This document shows, piece after piece, positions 18,805 to 27,535 of a stretch of 64,000 nucleotides of DNA. A model generated the notes under the pieces. The model was not told the DNA's origin. It worked only from the letters and a program-made list of their open reading frames with translations, and ran no database searches. The number at the start of each line of letters is the position of its first letter. Within the stretch, counting starts at the first letter, position 1. The position numbers were made by a program, and so were the translations under genes. Where the stretch lies: contig NZ_VDFW01000005.1 in NCBI RefSeq assembly GCF_006152065.1, forward strand, positions 1 to 64,000, read 5' to 3'. The stretch comes from Amycolatopsis alkalitolerans. GTDB taxonomy: Bacteria; Actinomycetota; Actinomycetes; Mycobacteriales; Pseudonocardiaceae.

Positions 18805-19646
18805 CGAACCGCTCGCGCCTTGGCCAGCAACCCGAGCCCGAGCAGCACGCCGGCGAGCGCCTGTGCGTACCCCATCACCGTTTCGAAAAGGGTCTCGCCG
18901 GAGGTCATGCCCACGGTCGTGAACACCGACCAGAAACCCCAGGCGAACAGGGTGGCCGAGCCGGCCCACACCAGCACCATCGGCCACCGGAATCGCCCGT
19001 GCTCGCGAGCCAGTAGGAGCATCCCCACCGCCGCGGCCAGTGCGAGCACGCCGTCGACGCCGTCGAGAAAGCGGGTGGCCACCGACGCGCCGTCCCGGAT
19101 CGGTGCGAACGTCCAGATCACATGCACCGCCGCGGCCATCGTGGCGATCGCGACGCCGATGCCCGCGGTGAGGCTGAGGCCGGGTGACGTGCGGGCGGTG
19201 AACAGCGGTGCCCAGCGCATCCGGGCGTAGAGCACGAAGGCGGTGAGCAAGGTGAGGCCCTGCCAGATGAAGCACCCGTAGACCAGGGGAGTCACCCATG
19301 GCTCGAGACCGCTCGAGCCGTGGTCGGTGACCGCGAGGTCGACACCGATGACGGGGCCGGAAAGCGCGATGGGCGCGAGGAAACCGGTGCCGACCCACAA
19401 CGGGAACAGCACGAGCCACGCGGTGACCCGCTCGCCCCACCGATGGGCCACGGTCAGCGCGATCGCGATCGCGACGAGGTCCATGCCGCCGGTGAAACCG
19501 TTCGCCACGGCCATGCCGGTGGTGCGGACGAGCCCGGGATCGGTGAGGCCGAGCGTGCCGCCGGTGAGCCAGACGACCTTGAGGGTGAGATACGGCAGCG
19601 TGCCCAGGATGGCCGCGTACCCGGCGACCAAACGCGCGGTTCTCAT
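18801..19646 (-). CDS. Integral membrane protein of unknown function
   Basis: A 281-residue hydrophobic protein with about seven predicted transmembrane segments separated by short loops. No recognisable catalytic motif; charged residues are few and scattered (HRWGERVTAW, YARMRWAP). It starts with ATG at 19646 and ends against ydcF through a shared CTAG. It could be a small transporter or sensor, but nothing in the sequence decides this. Confidence 0.75.
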   Translation of the reverse strand: MRTARLVAGYAAILGTLPYLTLKVVWLTGGTLGLTDPGLVRTTGMAVANGFTGGMDLVAIAIALTVAHRWGERVTAWLVLFPLWVGTGFLAPIALSGPVIGVDLAVTDHGSSGLEPWVTPLVYGCFIWQGLTLLTAFVLYARMRWAPLFTARTSPGLSLTAGIGVAIATMAAAVHVIWTFAPIRDGASVATRFLDGVDGVLALAAAVGMLLLAREHGRFRWPMVLVWAGSATLFAWGFWSVFTTVGMTSGETLFETVMGYAQALAGVLLGLGLLAKARAVR

Positions 19647-19752
19647 AGTCCCCAGCGTGGTGGCGTGCGGGATCGGCGCTCCTGGCTAATGTCCTCATGT
19701 TCAGGTCCTTATGGCTGTTCTCGGCAGCGCCGGAAATGTCGGTGCCCGCGGT

Positions 19753-19758
19753 TATGGT
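19753..19758 (+). promoter_or_regulatory. -10 element of a leaderless dgt promoter
   Basis: TATGGT lies exactly 6 nt before the GTG at 19765, so transcription is expected to begin at the start codon. No ribosome-binding purine run is present. Confidence 0.45.
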
Positions 19759-19764
19759 GACCTC

Positions 19765-21015
19765 GTGTACGACGAACACGACCGCGAGCGCCGGGTGCCG
19801 GAGCCGCCGAAGAGCGGCGGGCTGCCGGGCTCGCGTGCGGACGGCCGCAGCGATTTCGCGCGGGACAGGGCGCGCGTGCTGCATTCGGCCGCGCTGCGCC
19901 GCCTCGCCGGCAAGACCCAGGTGGTCGGGCCGGGGGAGGGCGCCGAGGTCAGCGGCGTGCCGCGGACGAGGCTCACGCATTCGCTCGAGGTCGCGCAGAT
20001 CGGCCGTGGAATCGCGGAGGAACTGGGTGCGGATCCGGATCTGGTGGACACCGCGGGCCTCGCGCACGACATCGGGCATCCGCCGTTCGGGCACAACGGG
20101 GAGCAGGCGCTCAACGCGGTCGCCGGGGAGTGCGGCGGGTTCGAAGGCAACGCGCAGACGCTGCGGATCCTGACCAGACTCGAGCCGAAGCTCGAACCGG
20201 CCGGGCTGAACCTGACCCGCGCGTGCCTCGACGCGGCGACGAAGTACCCGTGGCCACGGCGGCCGGGGCAGGTCAAGTTCGGCGTCTACGACGACGACAT
20301 GGCGATCTTCACGTGGATGCGCGAAGGGGCACCGGAGGGCCGCCGCTGCCTCGAAGCGCAGATCATGGACTGGTCCGATGACGTGGCGTATTCGGTGCAC
20401 GACGTCGAGGACGCGGTGCTGGCGGGACGCATCTCGCTGGCCGTGCTGGCCGAGGCCGGCGAGCGCGCGGCCGTCGCGGAGCTCGCGGCCAAGCACTTCT
20501 CGGACCAGTCGGTGTCGGCGCTCGAGGCCGCCGCGCGGGAGCTGCTCACCCTGCCCGTGGTCGCGGAGCTGGCGAAGGCAGGGCAGGAGCGGACGTTCGG
20601 CGCGCATGTCGCGCTGAAACGGCTCACGAGCGAGCTCGTCGGCCGGTTCGCCGCGGCGGCGGTCACCACGACCAGGAAGCGGTACGGCGAAGGTCCGTTG
20701 ACCCGCTACCGTGCGGATCTGGCCGTGCCGCGCCAGGTCCGCGCCGAGGTCGCGCTGCTCAAGGCGCTCGCGCTGAGGTACGTGATGAGCGATCCGCGGC
20801 GCCTGGCGATGCAGGACGGTCAGCGCCAGATGCTCACCGAGCTCGTCCGCCTGCTCGTCCGCCGCGCCCCGGAGGCCCTCGATGCGGTATTCCACCCGGC
20901 ATGGGCGGAAGCGGGGGATGACGCGGCGAAGCTGCGCGTGGTGATCGACCAGGTCGCGTCCCTGACCGATGCCCAGGCCCATGCCTGGCACGCCTGGCAC
21001 ACCGGACACCACTGA
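19765..21015 (+). CDS. dgt: Deoxyguanosinetriphosphate triphosphohydrolase-like protein
   Basis: HD-domain dNTP triphosphohydrolase, about 416 residues. The HD signature is present as [13 protein letters not shown] and [16 protein letters not shown]. It hydrolyses dNTPs to deoxynucleosides and triphosphate and is thought to balance nucleotide pools. The N-terminus [20 protein letters not shown] matches the mycobacterial dgt start, so GTG 19765 is preferred over ATG 19711. In mycobacteria dgt lies next to dnaG; here the two are separated by six kilobases of other genes. Confidence 0.93.
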   Translation: MYDEHDRERRVPEPPKSGGLPGSRADGRSDFARDRARVLHSAALRRLAGKTQVVGPGEGAEVSGVPRTRLTHSLEVAQIGRGIAEELGADPDLVDTAGLAHDIGHPPFGHNGEQALNAVAGECGGFEGNAQTLRILTRLEPKLEPAGLNLTRACLDAATKYPWPRRPGQVKFGVYDDDMAIFTWMREGAPEGRRCLEAQIMDWSDDVAYSVHDVEDAVLAGRISLAVLAEAGERAAVAELAAKHFSDQSVSALEAAARELLTLPVVAELAKAGQERTFGAHVALKRLTSELVGRFAAAAVTTTRKRYGEGPLTRYRADLAVPRQVRAEVALLKALALRYVMSDPRRLAMQDGQRQMLTELVRLLVRRAPEALDAVFHPAWAEAGDDAAKLRVVIDQVASLTDAQAHAWHAWHTGHH

Positions 21016-21109
21016 AATACCTGGAGATTTTCGACGCTTGCGTGGCCGTGCCGGTGGCGGAACCCGCGGCGGTGCGCTCCGCCGCTTGAAAACAGGTAGC
21101 GTCGGGGCA

Positions 21110-22213
21110 ATGGCGGACCTGGACCACCTGAACTTCTGCCTCGCGCTGCACCGCGCGGTCGCGGGCAAGGGCGACTCGTGTTTCTCGCCGTACTCGATCG
21201 CCAGCGCACTGGGCCTGACCAGCCAGGCGACGCGCGGAGCGGCCTCGGACGAGCTGGTCGCGCTGCTCGCGGCCGGGCAGTCCGACATCGCGAAACAAGC
21301 CGAGCTGCTGCGCGCCGCGGCCACGCTCGGCGAGTCCGGTCGCGGTGAGGCGCCCGTGCTCGAGGTCGCGAACACGTTGTGGACCACCGAAGACCTCCCG
21401 CTGAACCAGGACTTCCTCGGTCAGCTGGGCGCCTGGCCCGGCGGCGGCGCCCGGAACGCATCGTTCGCCACCGATCCCGAAGCGGCCCGCCGCGCGATCA
21501 ACGCCGACGTCGCCGAGACCACGCACGACCTGATCCCCGAGCTGCTGCATCCCGGCGACGTGACCACGGACACCGTGGCCAGCCTGGTGAACGCGCTGTA
21601 CCTCAAGGTCGCCTGGGTGCACCGGTTCCGCGAGGAGCGCACCGAGGACGGCGACTTCCACAGCCCGTCGGGCACCCGCCGCGTGCCGATGATGCGGCAG
21701 GACGAGTCGTTCGGGTACGCCGCGCGTGACGGCTGGCAGGTGGTCGACCTGCCGGCTCTCGGCGGGGTGCGGGCGAGCGTCCTCCTGCCTGACGGGGACC
21801 TCGCGAAGCAGGAGCCGGAACTGGACGCGCGCCGGCTCGCCTCGCTGCTGTCGGCGGCGAAGAACCGGCAGGTCAGGCTGGCCATGCCGAAGATCAAGCT
21901 CGAGCTGCGCGCCGCGCTCAAACCGGCGCTCGCCGGGCTCGGGGTGTCGGCGATGTTCTCGGCCAGGGCCGACTTCTCCCCGCTCACCCCCGACCAGCGC
22001 GTCTACGTCGACGAGGTGATCCACCAGGCGGTACTGCGGCTCGACGAGGCCGGCCTCGAGGGCGCGGCGGCGACGGCGGTCGTGATGCGCGCGGTGGCCA
22101 TGATCACCCCGGTCGACCCGGTCGCGGTCACCGTCGACCGTCCTTTCCTGCTCCTCGTGCGGCACGCCGAAACGGGTGTGGTCTACTTTTTTGCCCGCGT
22201 TGTCGAACCGTGA
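21110..22213 (+). CDS. Serpin (serine protease inhibitor family), predicted cytoplasmic
   Basis: A 367-residue serpin covering the whole fold: SCFSPYSIASALGLTSQATRG in helix B, LVNALYLKVAWVHRF in strand s3A, and the C-terminal signature DRPFLLLVRHAETGVVYFF. The reactive-loop hinge EGAAATAVV has small residues at the positions needed for loop insertion, so it should be inhibitory. The P1 residue lies close to the Met-Ile-Thr string after it. No signal peptide or lipobox is present, so its target is presumably intracellular. ATG 21110 lies 7 nt after TAGCGT, a leaderless arrangement. Confidence 0.92.
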   Translation: MADLDHLNFCLALHRAVAGKGDSCFSPYSIASALGLTSQATRGAASDELVALLAAGQSDIAKQAELLRAAATLGESGRGEAPVLEVANTLWTTEDLPLNQDFLGQLGAWPGGGARNASFATDPEAARRAINADVAETTHDLIPELLHPGDVTTDTVASLVNALYLKVAWVHRFREERTEDGDFHSPSGTRRVPMMRQDESFGYAARDGWQVVDLPALGGVRASVLLPDGDLAKQEPELDARRLASLLSAAKNRQVRLAMPKIKLELRAALKPALAGLGVSAMFSARADFSPLTPDQRVYVDEVIHQAVLRLDEAGLEGAAATAVVMRAVAMITPVDPVAVTVDRPFLLLVRHAETGVVYFFARVVEP

Positions 22214-22220
22214 GGTAAAA

Positions 22221-24005
22221 GTGACCGCGTTGCTGGAGGCGCCCGGGACCGTGCAGGCGAACGAGTCCGGACGCCGCAAGTGGAACCGTGCCGACACGAT
22301 CGTCGGGCTGTGCTATCTGCTCGTCGCGTTCATCATCTACGCGGGGCTGTGGGTCAACCTCGGCAGCGGCTACCTCTACAACAGCGCCCAGGACCAGAAC
22401 ATGTGGGAGTGGTTCTTCACGACCACGGCCCACGCGGTGTGGCACTGGCAGAACCCGCTCTTCTCGACGCTGCAGAACTACCCCGACGGCGTCAACATGA
22501 TGGCCAACACCGCGATGCTCGGCCTCGGCATCCCACTCTCGCCGATCACGTTGCTGTTCGGCCCGACGGTGACCTGGACGGTCGCGCTGACCGGTGGCCT
22601 TGCCGGCACGTCGTTCGCCTGGTATTGGGTGTTCTCGCGGCATCTGGTGAGCTCGCGCCTCGCGGCCGCGATCGGCGGGGCGTTCTGCGGGTTCGCGCCG
22701 CCGATGATCTCGCACGGCAACGCGCATCCGAACTTCGCCGTACTGATCCTGCTGCCGTTCATCGTGCTGCGGCTGATCCGGCTCGTGCAGGGCGCGCATC
22801 CGGTACGCGACGGGCTCATCCTCGGCGGGCTGGTCGCGTACCAGGTGTTCCTCGGCGAGGAGCCGCTGCTGATCACGATGCTCGGCTTCGCGGTGTTCGC
22901 GATCGCCTACGCCGCCTCCCGATGGCGTGCGGCGGTGAAGATGGTGCGGCCGTTGGTGATCGGGCTGGTCATCGGCGGGGTGCTGGCCGCCGCGGTGGTG
23001 ATCTTCCCGTTGTGGTGGCAGTTCCTGGGGCCGCAGAGCTACCGGACGCTCGAACACGGTTCGGTCGGCAACGACACCGCGGCGTTCACCCGGTTCGCGA
23101 CCGAGTCCATCGCGGGGCAGGCCGACGCCGCCGCGGACGTGTCGATGAACCGCACCGAGGAGAACGCGTTCTTCGGCTGGCCGCTCATCGTGTTCATGGT
23201 GGTGCTGACGATCTGGCTGTGGCGCAACGTGCTCGCGCGCTCGATCGCCATCTCGATGTTCGTCATGGCGTGGTTCTCGATGGGGCTGATCATCACCGTC
23301 GACCACAAGGAGACCGGTATCCCCGGCCCGTGGGCCCTGCTGGCGAAACTGCCGCTGTTCGACTCGCTGCTCGAATCGCGGCTCGCGATGGCGTGCATCC
23401 CGGCGGTCGGCGCGCTGCTCGCGATCGCGACGCACCGGGTCTTCGAAGCCGCGCCGTCGTTCCGGGACAGGGAACTGCCGCTGCGCTGGCTCTGGCTCGG
23501 GGTGCTGGTCGCGGTGCTGCTGCCGATCGCGCCCACCCCGCTGGAGACCATCACGCGGCCGCCCACGCCCGCGTTCTTCTCCGACGGCACCTGGCGCAAG
23601 TACGTCACGACGGGTTCGGTGATCACCGTGCCGCTGCCGAGCCCCGGTGACGCGCAGGCCCTGCACTGGCAAACACAAGCGGGTTCGGGCTTCCGGCTCG
23701 CCGCCGGCTATTTCGTCGGGCCGAACGGCCCCGGCGACAAGCGCGGCCGCTACGGCGCCCCCGAGCGCCCGACGACACACCTGCTGCAGGAGGTCAAGGA
23801 CAACGGTGGCGTGCCGGACGTGACCGGCACCCAGCGCGCCGAGGCCGTGGCCGACCTGCGCTACTGGCACGCGGACGTCGTGGTGCTCGCCCCGGGCACG
23901 AACCAGCAGGCGCTGCAGGCGACGGTCGAATTGCTGCTGGGCACCCAGGCACGCTATGTCGACGGCGTCTGGCTGTGGGACGTGCGGGCCCTCACCGCGA
24001 GCTAG
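22221..24005 (+). CDS. Polytopic membrane protein resembling GT-C glycosyltransferases
   Basis: A 594-residue protein with about ten to twelve transmembrane segments and a C-terminal soluble region (residues 450-594). The first extracytoplasmic loop carries an acidic motif SAQDQNMWEWFF and the stretch NPLFSTLQNYPDGVNMM, an arrangement like GT-C enzymes that use polyprenyl-phosphate sugars. No closer assignment is possible by eye. GTG 22221 follows TGAGGTAAAAG and lies 7 bp after the serpin stop, so the two may be co-transcribed. Confidence 0.75.
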   Translation: MTALLEAPGTVQANESGRRKWNRADTIVGLCYLLVAFIIYAGLWVNLGSGYLYNSAQDQNMWEWFFTTTAHAVWHWQNPLFSTLQNYPDGVNMMANTAMLGLGIPLSPITLLFGPTVTWTVALTGGLAGTSFAWYWVFSRHLVSSRLAAAIGGAFCGFAPPMISHGNAHPNFAVLILLPFIVLRLIRLVQGAHPVRDGLILGGLVAYQVFLGEEPLLITMLGFAVFAIAYAASRWRAAVKMVRPLVIGLVIGGVLAAAVVIFPLWWQFLGPQSYRTLEHGSVGNDTAAFTRFATESIAGQADAAADVSMNRTEENAFFGWPLIVFMVVLTIWLWRNVLARSIAISMFVMAWFSMGLIITVDHKETGIPGPWALLAKLPLFDSLLESRLAMACIPAVGALLAIATHRVFEAAPSFRDRELPLRWLWLGVLVAVLLPIAPTPLETITRPPTPAFFSDGTWRKYVTTGSVITVPLPSPGDAQALHWQTQAGSGFRLAAGYFVGPNGPGDKRGRYGAPERPTTHLLQEVKDNGGVPDVTGTQRAEAVADLRYWHADVVVLAPGTNQQALQATVELLLGTQARYVDGVWLWDVRALTAS

Positions 24006-24075
24006 GGCCCACCACCACGAGTTTCCCGCGCACGTGACCGCCCTCCCCGGCACGGTGCGCCTGCGCGACCTCGGC
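23992..24075 (-). pseudogene. Relic of the C-terminus of a quinone-oxidoreductase-like (MDR) gene
   Basis: On the minus strand 27 codons read AEVAQAHRAGEGGHVRGKLV and then VVGP before a stop inside the end of the previous gene. This is the usual last stretch of NADPH:quinone oxidoreductase-type MDR proteins (AxAHRxxExGHxRGKxV). A stop codon lies directly upstream and no further homology is seen, so only the tail survives. ECF41 sigma factors are known to pair with carboxymuconolactone decarboxylases and oxidoreductases, which makes a lost partner plausible. Confidence 0.5.
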
Positions 24076-24098
24076 TCAGGGCGTCGCGTCCGGCAGGC

Positions 24099-24125
24099 TG
24101 TCACGTTCGGCCCAGGGCTCTCGTC
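24099..24125 (+). promoter_or_regulatory. ECF41-type promoter of the carboxymuconolactone decarboxylase gene
   Basis: TGTCACG (24099-24105), a spacer of exactly 16 nt, then CGTC (24122-24125). This fits the ECF41 promoter pattern TGTCACA-N16-CGTC as I recall it from published work on this sigma group. The ATG of the next gene is 32 bp downstream with GAGGAGGAG between, and the ECF41 gene itself lies just beyond that gene. Confidence 0.7.
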
Positions 24126-24156
24126 CTCGTCAAGAGAACCACTTGAGGAGGAGCCC

Positions 24157-24732
24157 ATGTCACGCATCCCCGTCCTGTCCACAAAGGACGCCGGTCTGTT
24201 CACGAAGCTCGCCTACCGCTTCGCGCGCCGCCGCTGCGGTGCGATCCCCGAACCGTTCGCCGTCGTCGCGCATCACGGGGGACTGCTCGCCGCGTATGCG
24301 GTGCACGAGATGGCGGTCGAGAAGGCCTCGCGCGCCCTGCCGGCCAACGTTCGCGAGATCGCCGTGTACCGCGTCGCCGTGCGGGTCGGCTGCTCCTGGT
24401 GCGTCGATTTCGGCACCATGCTGCAGAAGCACCAGGGCCTGGACATCGACCGTCTCAAGCACATCGACGACTACGCGACCTCGCCGCATTTCAGCAGGCC
24501 GGAACGCCTCGCGATCGCCTACGCCGACGCCGTGACCGCGACGCCCGTGTCCGTCACCGACGAGCAGGTCGCCGAACTGGAGCGCGAGTTCGGTCGCAAG
24601 GGGGCGCTGGAGCTGACGTACCAGATCGCGCTCGAGAACTCCCGGAGCCGCACCAACAGCGCGCTCGGCATCGTCGACCAGGGCTTCACGTCGGGGGAGG
24701 CGTGCCGGGTTCCGCTGCCGGGACTCGCGTGA
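24157..24732 (+). CDS. Carboxymuconolactone decarboxylase/AhpD-like protein
   Basis: A 191-residue all-helical protein of the CMD/AhpD superfamily. The redox or catalytic CxxC motif appears as GCSWCVDFG, preceded by REIAVYRVAVRV. Members act as decarboxylases or alkylhydroperoxidase-type disulfide reductases; the CxxC suggests the latter. A strong GAGGAGG ribosome site precedes ATG 24157. It is under a predicted ECF41 promoter and ends 47 bp inside the convergent ECF41 gene, the classical neighbour arrangement for this sigma group. Confidence 0.9.
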   Translation: MSRIPVLSTKDAGLFTKLAYRFARRRCGAIPEPFAVVAHHGGLLAAYAVHEMAVEKASRALPANVREIAVYRVAVRVGCSWCVDFGTMLQKHQGLDIDRLKHIDDYATSPHFSRPERLAIAYADAVTATPVSVTDEQVAELEREFGRKGALELTYQIALENSRSRTNSALGIVDQGFTSGEACRVPLPGLA

Positions 24733-25621
24733 GCTTGTCCGGGTTCGCCACGTCGTAGACGGCGACGATGCGCCCGTCGCGCACCGCCATGGTCTCCAGG
24801 TGCGCGTCGAGCTGGCGCCCGCCGGGCACCTCGGTGGGCGGCAGGTAGACCCCGAGATCGCCGTTGACCAGCATCGGCCGCCCGGCGGTGAGCGCCTCCG
24901 GTTTGTACATCTGGACCAGGCCGCGGAAGAACCGGATGAGCTTGTCGGCACCGACCATGACCTGGCGGGCCGTGCGGGCCTTGCCGTTCGAGTCCCCGAT
25001 CAGGACCACGTCCGGGTGCAGCACCTCGGCCATGCCCTGCACGTCCCCGGCGACCAGGGCGCGCAGGAACCGGTCGAGCACCTGCCGCTGTTCGGCGAGG
25101 CTCGCCCGCGGCGGCGGTTCCGCGTCCTTGAGCACGCGCCGCCCTCGCGAGGCGTGCTGCCGTGTCGCGTCGGTGCTCGCGCCGAGGATTTCGGCGATCT
25201 CCTCGAACGGCACCGAGAAGGCGTCGTGCAGCACGAACGCGACGCGCTGCTCCGGGGTGAGCTTGTCGAGCACGACCATCGCCGCCATGCGCAACCCTTC
25301 GTCGCGGACCGCGACCTCGAGCGGATCTTCCGCGGAGCCGCCGCTCAGCGGGGTGACGATGGGCTCGGGCAGCCATTGCCCCACGTAGCGCTCCCGCCGC
25401 GCGGCCGCCGAGCGCAGCCGGTCGAGGCAGATACGGCCGACGACGGTCGTCAGCCAGCCCTTGAGATCCCGGATCGCGGCGCGTTTCTCCTCGCTCAGCC
25501 CGGTCAGCCGCAACCAGGACTCCTGCACGGCGTCCTCCGCATCGGACACCGATCCGGTGAGCCGGTAGGCCACCGAGACCAGGTGAGCGCGGTGGCCGGT
25601 GAACTCCTCAGCGAGTGCCAT
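24686..25621 (-). CDS. ECF41-type RNA polymerase sigma factor with C-terminal SnoaL-like domain
   Basis: A 311-residue extracytoplasmic-function sigma factor. Region 2 contains SVSDAEDAVQESWLRL; region 4 is SVPFEEIAEILGASTDATRQ. The linker has the WLPEP motif, and the SnoaL_2-like C-terminal domain ends with ANPDKLTRVP, both hallmarks of ECF41. In this group the C-terminal extension regulates the sigma factor in place of an anti-sigma protein. The start is ATG 25621 (a TTG lies two codons upstream). Divergent from dnaG with only 23 bp between. Confidence 0.92.
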   Translation of the reverse strand: MALAEEFTGHRAHLVSVAYRLTGSVSDAEDAVQESWLRLTGLSEEKRAAIRDLKGWLTTVVGRICLDRLRSAAARRERYVGQWLPEPIVTPLSGGSAEDPLEVAVRDEGLRMAAMVVLDKLTPEQRVAFVLHDAFSVPFEEIAEILGASTDATRQHASRGRRVLKDAEPPPRASLAEQRQVLDRFLRALVAGDVQGMAEVLHPDVVLIGDSNGKARTARQVMVGADKLIRFFRGLVQMYKPEALTAGRPMLVNGDLGVYLPPTEVPGGRQLDAHLETMAVRDGRIVAVYDVANPDKLTRVPAAEPGTPPPT

Positions 25622-25644
25622 GGCCAAGACAGTATCCTCGACGC
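25622..25644. promoter_or_regulatory. Overlapping divergent promoter of dnaG and the ECF41 gene
   Basis: TATCCT at 25633-25638 is 6 nt before the dnaG GTG, so dnaG is probably leaderless. Read on the other strand, GATACT in the same bases could serve as -10 for the sigma gene. The entire gap is 23 bp, so the two promoters must overlap each other and the flanking coding sequences. Confidence 0.4.
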
Positions 25645-27531
25645 GTGGCAGGCCGGATCCGGGAAGCAGACATCGGACAGGTGCGCGACCGCAACCGGAT
25701 CGACGAGGTCGTGGGGGAGTACGTCGCCCTCCGCAACGCCGGCGGGGGCGCGCTCAAGGGGTTGTGCCCGTTCCACGACGAGAAGACCCCGTCGTTCAAC
25801 GTGCGGCCGACCCACGGCACCTTCCACTGCTTCGGCTGCGGTGAGGGTGGCGACGTCATCAAGTTCCTGATGAAGATCGATCACCTCGGCTTCGTCGAGT
25901 CGGTCGAGCGGCTGGCCGACCGGATCGGCTTCCGGCTCACCTACGAGGGCGGCGGGGCGAGCGTCCAGCGTGACCGCGGCACCCGGACCAGGATGGTCGA
26001 AGCACACAAGGCGGCCGCGGAGTTCTACGCCGGGCAGTTGCGCACGCCCGAGGCGGAGCTTGCCCGCAAGTACCTGCAAGAGCGTGGGTTCGACGAGGCC
26101 GCGGCGCAGCGCTACGGCTGCGGATTCGCCCCGGCCGGCTGGGACAAGCTGACCAAGCATCTGCTCAATCGCGGCTTCGAGCTGCCGGAGCTGCTCAAGG
26201 CGCAGCTCGTGCGCGAGGGCAGGCAGGGCCCGATCGACCGGTTCCATCGGCGGCTGGTCTGGCCGATCAAGGACATCTCCGGCGACGTCGTGGGCTTCGG
26301 CGCGCGACGGCTGTTCGACGACGACCAGATCCAGGCCAAGTACCTCAACACCAGCGAGAGCCCGATCTACAAGAAGTCGCAGGTGCTGTTCGGGCTGGAC
26401 CTGGCCAAGCGGGAGATCGCGAAGCGGCACCAGGTCGTCGTGGTCGAGGGGTACACCGACGTGATGGCGATGCACGCGGCCGGCGTCCCCACCGCGGTGG
26501 CCTCCTCGGGCACCGCGTTCGGCGAGGACCACATGAAAGTGCTGCGGCGCCTGCTGATGGACGACGACGCGTTCCGCGGCGAGGTCGTCTTCACCTTCGA
26601 CGGGGACGCGGCGGGACAGAAGGCCGCGCTCAAGGCGTTCGAGGGCGACCAGACGTTCGCGGGCCAGACGTACATCGCGGTCGCGCCGGACGGGATGGAC
26701 CCGTGCGAGCTGCGCCTGGCCAAGGGCGACGCCGCGGTGCGGGATCTGGTGGCGCGGCGGATCCCGCTGTTCGAGTTCGCGATCCGGAGCATGCTCGCCG
26801 AGTACGACCTCGACTCGGTCGACGGCCAGGTGGCCGCGCTGCGGCGGACAGTGCCGCTGGTCGCGCAGATCAAGGACAGGGCGAAGCGGGACGGGTACGC
26901 GACGAAGCTGGCGTGGTGGGTCGGCTGGCAGGACGCGGACATGGTGGTGCGCCGCGTGCGCGGGGCGGTGGGTGTCCCGGTGAAGCAGGGGCGGCGGGGC
27001 GGTTCCGCGCCCGTGCCGAGCGCTCCGGCGGAGGACATGCCGCGCCCGTCGCCGAAGGATCCGCGGTTCATGGCGCAACGCGAGGTGCTCAAGGCCGCGC
27101 TGCAGGAGCCCGCGATGGCCGGTCCCGAGTACGACGCGCTGCCCGAAGACGCGTTCACCCATCCCGCGTATCTCGCGGTGCACCGCGCGGTGCTGAAGGC
27201 GGGCGGCGCGGGCTGCGGGCTCGCCGGTCCGGCGCTGATCGACGCCGCGAGCGTGAACCTTCCACAAGGGACGGTGCGCACGCTGCTCTCGGAACTGGCG
27301 GTGGAACCCTTGCACGCCAAGGGAGAGGCCGACGTCCGGTACATCGGCAGCATGGTCGCGGCCGTGCAGGAGAACCTCGTCGGCCGGCAGATCGCGGAGA
27401 TCAAGTCGCGGCTGCAGCGGCTGTCGCCGGTCGAAGCCGCGGACGAGTACCGCGCGCTGTTCGGCGATCTGGTGGCGCTGGAGGAGTACCGGAAGGCGCT
27501 CAGGGAGCAGGCGATCGGCGGGATGGACTGA
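25645..27531 (+). CDS. dnaG: DNA primase
   Basis: Bacterial primase of 628 residues. The N-terminal CHC2 zinc finger is present (CPFHDEKTPSFNV and FHCFGCG). The TOPRIM domain includes VVEGYTDVMAMHAAG and FTFDGDAAG with the metal-binding acids. A C-terminal helicase-interaction region follows residue 460. GTG 25645 gives the family N-terminus AGRIREADIGQVRDRNRID; ten further upstream codons are not homologous. Probably leaderless. Confidence 0.97.
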   Translation: MAGRIREADIGQVRDRNRIDEVVGEYVALRNAGGGALKGLCPFHDEKTPSFNVRPTHGTFHCFGCGEGGDVIKFLMKIDHLGFVESVERLADRIGFRLTYEGGGASVQRDRGTRTRMVEAHKAAAEFYAGQLRTPEAELARKYLQERGFDEAAAQRYGCGFAPAGWDKLTKHLLNRGFELPELLKAQLVREGRQGPIDRFHRRLVWPIKDISGDVVGFGARRLFDDDQIQAKYLNTSESPIYKKSQVLFGLDLAKREIAKRHQVVVVEGYTDVMAMHAAGVPTAVASSGTAFGEDHMKVLRRLLMDDDAFRGEVVFTFDGDAAGQKAALKAFEGDQTFAGQTYIAVAPDGMDPCELRLAKGDAAVRDLVARRIPLFEFAIRSMLAEYDLDSVDGQVAALRRTVPLVAQIKDRAKRDGYATKLAWWVGWQDADMVVRRVRGAVGVPVKQGRRGGSAPVPSAPAEDMPRPSPKDPRFMAQREVLKAALQEPAMAGPEYDALPEDAFTHPAYLAVHRAVLKAGGAGCGLAGPALIDAASVNLPQGTVRTLLSELAVEPLHAKGEADVRYIGSMVAAVQENLVGRQIAEIKSRLQRLSPVEAADEYRALFGDLVALEEYRKALREQAIGGMD

Positions 27532-27535
27532 GCTG

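Noticed and set aside
17851-21387. A 1178-codon open frame on the minus strand
   Set aside because: It is antisense to ydcF and dgt and crosses the real minus-strand membrane gene in another frame. Its product is Arg/His/Pro-rich low-complexity sequence, typical of high-GC mirror frames.
22128-24203. A 691-codon minus-strand frame opposite the GT-C-like gene
   Set aside because: Low-complexity antisense frame; the plus-strand product has convincing membrane segments and a start with ribosome site.
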